Source: Nocardia kruczakiae NBRC 101016 (GTDB taxonomy: Bacteria; Actinomycetota; Actinomycetes; Mycobacteriales; Mycobacteriaceae). From it: a stretch of 64,000 nt of DNA. Of the stretch, positions 62,570 to 64,000 are shown piece after piece. Every line of letters begins with the position of its first letter. Positions within the stretch are counted from its first letter, which is position 1. Below the pieces are notes generated by a model. It was not told where the DNA came from and searched no databases. It worked only from the letters and a program-made list of their open reading frames with translations. The DNA is taken from assembly GCF_001612965.1 (NCBI RefSeq), contig NZ_BDBL01000010.1:62001-126000 (forward strand). The letters are read 5' to 3'. Made by a program: the position numbers and the translations under genes.

Positions 62570-64000
62570 GTCCGAGCAAAGTGGTCGCACAGGCCAACGA
62601 GATGGACGAGCGGTATCGTGCCGCGGCGTTCGTGAAACGGTCGATCAACAAGGTCTTCCCGACCCACTGGTCGTTCCTGCTGGGTGAGATCGCGCTCTAC
62701 GCCTTCATCATCCTGATCCTGTCGGGTATCTACCTGACGCTGTTCTTCGATCCGTCGATGAGCGAGGTCGTCTACCACGGCGCCTACCAGCCGCTGCGCG
62801 GCGTCACCATGTCGCGGGCGTACGAGACGGCGCTGAACATCTCCTTCGAGGTGCGCGGTGGCCTGTTCGTCCGCCAGGTGCACCACTGGGCGGCGCTGCT
62901 GTTCGCGTGCTCGATCATCATCCACCTGTTCCGCATCTTCTTCACCGGTGCGTTCCGCAAGCCGCGTGAGGCGAACTGGGTGATCGGCTCGCTGCTGCTG
63001 ATCCTGGCGATGTTCGAGGGCTTCTTCGGTTACTCGCTGCCCGACGACCTGCTGTCGGGTACCGGTCTGCGGGCCGCCTTCGGTGGTATCACCATGGGCA
63101 TTCCGCTGGTCGGCACCTGGATGCACTGGCTGATCTTCGGCGGTGACTTCCCGGGCACGATCATCATCCCGCGCCTCTACATCGCCCACGTCCTGCTGTT
63201 CCCGGGCATCATGCTGGCGCTGATTGCGGCGCACGTGGCGATCGTCTGGTACCAGAAGCACACCCAGTTCCCCGGACCGGGCCGCACCGAGAACAACGTG
63301 GTCGGTGCCCGCATCGTGCCGGTGTTCGCCGCCGACCAGGGCGCGTTCTTCATGTTCACCCTGGGCGTGGTCGCCGTCATGGGTGGCGTGCTGCAGATCA
63401 ACCCGATCTGGAACCTGGGCCCGTACAACCCGTCCCAGGTGTCGGCCGGTTCGCAGCCCGACTTCTACATGATGTGGACCGACGGTATGGCCCGCCTGAT
63501 GCCCCCATGGGAGCTGTATCTGGGCCGCTACACCGTTCCGGCTCCGTTCTGGGTCGCGCTGATCATGGGTCTGGTGTTCATGGTGCTGATCGCCTACCCG
63601 TGGATCGAGAAGCGCCTCACCGGCGACACGGTGAACCACAACATCCTGCAGCGTCCGCGCGACGTGCCGGTGCGGACCGCGATCGGCGCCATGGCCATCG
63701 CCTTCTACCTGGTGCTGACCCTGGCCTGTGTCAACGACATCATCGCGCTGAAGTTCGATGTGTCGCTGAACGCGACCACCTGGTTCTTCCGTATCGCCCT
63801 GCTCGTCGCGCCGCCGATCGCCTACTTCCTGGCGTACCGGTTGTGCCTGGGCCTGCAGCGCGCCGACCGCACGGTCCTCGAGCACGGCATCGAGACCGGT
63901 GTGATCAAGCGTCTGCCGCACGGTGAGTACATCGAGGTCCACCAGCCGCTGGGCCCGGTCGACTCGCACGGCCACCCGATTCCGCTGGAATACCAGGGCG
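62566..64000 (+). CDS. qcrB: Ubiquinol/menaquinol-cytochrome c reductase, cytochrome b subunit (partial)
   Basis: The first 478 codons run off the window end; full length is about 540-550. ATG 62566 overlaps the qcrA stop (ATGA). [19 protein letters not shown] and [16 protein letters not shown] carry haem-binding histidines in helix B, and [20 protein letters not shown] the second pair. The Qo-site PPWELYLG motif appears as [13 protein letters not shown]. QcrB is the target of telacebec-type inhibitors in mycobacteria. Confidence 0.95.
   Translation, partial: MSPSKVVAQANEMDERYRAAAFVKRSINKVFPTHWSFLLGEIALYAFIILILSGIYLTLFFDPSMSEVVYHGAYQPLRGVTMSRAYETALNISFEVRGGLFVRQVHHWAALLFACSIIIHLFRIFFTGAFRKPREANWVIGSLLLILAMFEGFFGYSLPDDLLSGTGLRAAFGGITMGIPLVGTWMHWLIFGGDFPGTIIIPRLYIAHVLLFPGIMLALIAAHVAIVWYQKHTQFPGPGRTENNVVGARIVPVFAADQGAFFMFTLGVVAVMGGVLQINPIWNLGPYNPSQVSAGSQPDFYMMWTDGMARLMPPWELYLGRYTVPAPFWVALIMGLVFMVLIAYPWIEKRLTGDTVNHNILQRPRDVPVRTAIGAMAIAFYLVLTLACVNDIIALKFDVSLNATTWFFRIALLVAPPIAYFLAYRLCLGLQRADRTVLEHGIETGVIKRLPHGEYIEVHQPLGPVDSHGHPIPLEYQG

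Overview
The window is a high-GC actinobacterial chromosome segment, most likely Nocardia or a close mycolic-acid relative (Mycobacteriales). Signs of this are the actinobacterial respiratory set (ctaC, ctaF, ctaE, qcrCAB with a di-heme QcrC), asnB, the PfkB adenosine kinase, erpA, a DUF3043 protein and cobS arranged much as in the Mycobacterium tuberculosis Rv2192c-Rv2208 region, frequent GTG/TTG starts, and many starts preceded by a TANNNT box 6-7 nt upstream (leaderless transcripts). I saw no tRNA, rRNA, CRISPR array, transposase or prophage. Layout: 0-14.3 kb is a mosaic of small units: the start of a probable citrate synthase, a DUF2332 protein, an FAD oxidoreductase, a glycosyltransferase divergent from a TetR regulator, an Fe-S reductive-dehalogenase-like protein, DedA, a GT-C-like membrane protein, an ECF sigma operon, a TRIC channel coupled to an M20 amidohydrolase, a pyrophosphatase-like protein, a MerR regulator and a truncated haemoglobin. 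14.7-22.7 kb holds an F420-reductase-like protein divergent from HxlR, gcvT, ilvE, a formylglycine-generating enzyme, and an ABC exporter with TetR. 22.8-29.1 kb is core metabolism: an MBL hydrolase, adoK, erpA, a DUF3043 protein, a fused cobU-cobT and cobS. 29.4-32.7 kb is a two-gene ATP-grasp plus papain-like protein cassette, the strongest candidate for an undescribed system. 33-39.8 kb has a Tat-type phosphoesterase, DUF2277, a Gly/His/Tyr-rich secreted protein, asnB, ctaC and ctaF. 39.9-57.8 kb looks like an accessory block separating ctaC-ctaF from ctaE-qcrCAB. It holds an FAD enzyme, a CPBP protease, an SDR, a frameshifted phosphotransferase, a PASTA lipoprotein, IclR, a cysD-cysNC-DUF-SDR-sulfotransferase operon, and a TetR-controlled fatty-acyl degradation operon. 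58-64 kb returns to trpD, ctaE, qcrC, qcrA and a qcrB that runs off the window end. How the genes work together: CysD/CysN-CysC makes PAPS directly upstream of a PAPS-dependent sulfotransferase, which suggests a dedicated sulfation operon. FadE, SDR, FadE, FadD and MaoC together cover activation, dehydrogenation, hydration and a further oxidation of an acyl-CoA under one TetR regulator. CtaC/F/E and QcrCAB are parts of one bc1-aa3 supercomplex.
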